DNA of 12,691 nucleotides from Desulfosalsimonas sp041685965 (GTDB lineage Bacteria; Desulfobacterota; Desulfobacteria; Desulfobacterales; Desulfosalsimonadaceae), in NCBI GenBank assembly GCA_041685965.1, contig JAWLEU010000053.1, positions 1 to 12,691 on the forward strand. The letters run 5' to 3'. Positions 11,687 to 12,691 of this stretch are shown piece by piece. Both the position numbers and the translations under genes were made by a program. Positions within the stretch are counted from its first letter, which is position 1, and each line of letters starts with the position of its first letter. The notes under the pieces were generated by a model. It saw nothing but the letters and a program-made list of their open reading frames with translations, was not told where the DNA came from and made no database searches.

Positions 11687-12691
11687 TTACTTAAGTGCTG
11701 AAAAAGTTTTCATGATCACTTCATTTAATGCCGGGTGAATGTGCATGCCCGAGAGCAAAAGACCGGGTCTTGCGCCTGCTGCCATAGCATTTACCACTTC
11801 CTGGATAACAATCGGCGCGTGCGGGCCTATGATGTGGAAACCCAGCAGCTCTAGATTCTGCCTGTCTAAAATTATTTTTGCGAAGCCCCGGTCCTCGCGA
11901 AGAGCCTCGCCCATTGCGCACTGATCGTATCTGGCGGTTCCTACAAGGATTTCGCGTGACTTGCGTGCCTCGGCTTCTTTTAACCCGACGGACGCTATGG
12001 GCGGCCAGGTAAATATGGCCCTTGGGGCTGAGGAGTAATCAAATTTCTCCTTTTCCCCCCCAGTGGCGTTGGACCATGCAGTCGAGGCCTCCGAGTTTGC
12101 CACGTGGGTGAACATGGCGGTTCCGTTGGCATCTCCGAAGGCCCATATCCCCTTTTTTGATGTCTCAAGGTATTCGTCGGTTTTTATAAAGCCGCGTTCG
12201 TCTGTTTCCACCCCTGTTTTTTCCACTAAAAGACGGTCCGCGTTTGACTTTCGCCCCGCAGCTACAAGAAGCTTTTCTGCTGTGACGGTTTTCTGTTTGC
12301 CTGAGTCATTTGAACTCAACGCGATTTCCACGCCGGTTCCGACCTGGTCAACCCGGGATACGGTTGTGCCGGTTTCGAGTTTTATGCGGCCGGCCATGGC
12401 ATTTGCAAGAGTATCGGATATCTCCGGCTCTTCTGCCGGGACAAGCCGGTCATTACGTTGCAGTATGGTCACTTCCGTTCCCATGGCTGAAAAAAAGTGG
12501 GCGTACTCGGCCGCAATATAGCCTCCGCCTATAATGGCCAGGCTTGCGGGGGCTTCTTCGAGATCCAGAAGGGTGTCGCTGGTAAGATACTCAATTTTAT
12601 CCAGACCCGGGATTTCAGGTATTTTCGGCCTGGATCCGGATGCTATGAAAAAGGTTTTTCCCCTGATTGTCTGTCCGTTTATCTCCATGGT
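11687..12691 (-). CDS. Pyridine nucleotide-disulfide oxidoreductase, dihydrolipoyl dehydrogenase/mycothione reductase-like (5' end outside window)
   Basis: This is the C-terminal part, about 334 residues, of a class I flavoprotein disulfide reductase. The frame is still open at the window edge, so the Met coded at 12688 is internal and the N-terminal FAD-binding segment with the CX4C redox pair is not visible. Seen in order: the ASGSRP segment of the FAD domain; the NAD(P)-binding motif IIGGGYIAAEYAHFF, with the beta-strand ending in QRND rather than an acidic residue, which may favour NADPH; LLVAAGRKSN; AFGDANG, which contacts FAD; and a dimerisation domain closing with HIHPALNE, which supplies the catalytic His-Glu pair. 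The GYIAAE variant is closer to mycothione-reductase-like members than to 2-oxoacid dehydrogenase E3. The substrate cannot be fixed. It is the upstream neighbour of the superoxide reductase gene. Confidence 0.85.
   Translation of the reverse strand, partial: TMEINGQTIRGKTFFIASGSRPKIPEIPGLDKIEYLTSDTLLDLEEAPASLAIIGGGYIAAEYAHFFSAMGTEVTILQRNDRLVPAEEPEISDTLANAMAGRIKLETGTTVSRVDQVGTGVEIALSSNDSGKQKTVTAEKLLVAAGRKSNADRLLVEKTGVETDERGFIKTDEYLETSKKGIWAFGDANGTAMFTHVANSEASTAWSNATGGEKEKFDYSSAPRAIFTWPPIASVGLKEAEARKSREILVGTARYDQCAMGEALREDRGFAKIILDRQNLELLGFHIIGPHAPIVIQEVVNAMAAGARPGLLLSGMHIHPALNEVIMKTFSALK

Noticed and set aside
12063..12521. Plus-strand ORF of 152 residues
   Set aside because: It is antisense to the flavoprotein reductase, whose NAD(P)-binding motif and other conserved segments explain the sequence.
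12688..12690. Met at the window edge as the true start of the flavoprotein reductase
   Set aside because: The frame stays open to the window end, and the N-terminal FAD motif and redox cysteine pair of the family are missing, so the gene continues outside.
1..12691. CRISPR array, tRNA, rRNA, insertion sequence or phage genes
   Set aside because: No regularly spaced direct repeats, cloverleaf, rRNA segment, transposase or integrase was seen.

Overview
The window (GC-moderate, dense, short gaps) most likely comes from a strictly anaerobic, sulfate-reducer-like bacterium of the Desulfobacterota. The grounds are a RACo/RamA-type corrinoid-activating ASKHA protein with a ferredoxin domain, [NiFe]-hydrogenase maturation genes hypC-hypF-hypD, a class II superoxide reductase, a HAO-family octaheme cytochrome c and a Mth938/radical-SAM pair. 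This assignment is an inference from gene content; no rRNA or other taxonomic marker is present.

Layout. At 1-173 two hairpin/T-run terminators read leftward. At 174-2276 (-) lies a 700-residue corrinoid-protein activase. At 2277-2682 is a 400-base divergent intergenic region that is unusually rich in signals. At 2683-6376 (+) lies a tight hypC-hypF-hypD operon, without hypE, hypA or hypB in view. At 6396-8024 (-) a Mth938-fold gene is followed closely by a radical SAM gene. At 8128-8709 (-) lies an unrecognised protein with a probable winged-helix start and an AT-hook-like motif, driven by a perfect-consensus promoter that overlaps a palindrome. At 8841-9290 there are inverted repeats and one doubtful short ORF. 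At 9291-10796 (-) is a secreted octaheme cytochrome, at 11071-11463 (-) a superoxide reductase, and at 11687 to the window end (-) the C-terminal part of a flavoprotein disulfide reductase that continues outside.

The most interesting structure is in the divergent region. On the minus strand a textbook sigma-54 promoter (TGGCAC-N5-TTGCT, 2552-2567) sits just upstream of an ORF-free stretch of about 89 nt. That stretch begins with a hairpin whose loop carries UCCUCCU and ends in a strong intrinsic terminator with eight Us. This is the architecture of a sigma-54-dependent small RNA gene with an anti-Shine-Dalgarno loop. Downstream of it a tandem pair of GTTA/TAAC palindromes, 21 bp apart, lies about 110 bp upstream of a second sigma-54-like promoter in front of the corrinoid activase gene. 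I infer a sigma-54/enhancer-protein controlled locus linking a small RNA, corrinoid activation and perhaps hydrogenase maturation. None of this has been tested.

The right half reads as a nitrogen-oxide and oxygen stress area: a periplasmic cytochrome that could reduce nitrite or hydroxylamine, a superoxide reductase, and a flavin reductase. The cytochrome and the superoxide reductase each have their own sigma-70-like promoter overlapping a palindrome, so they are probably regulated separately.
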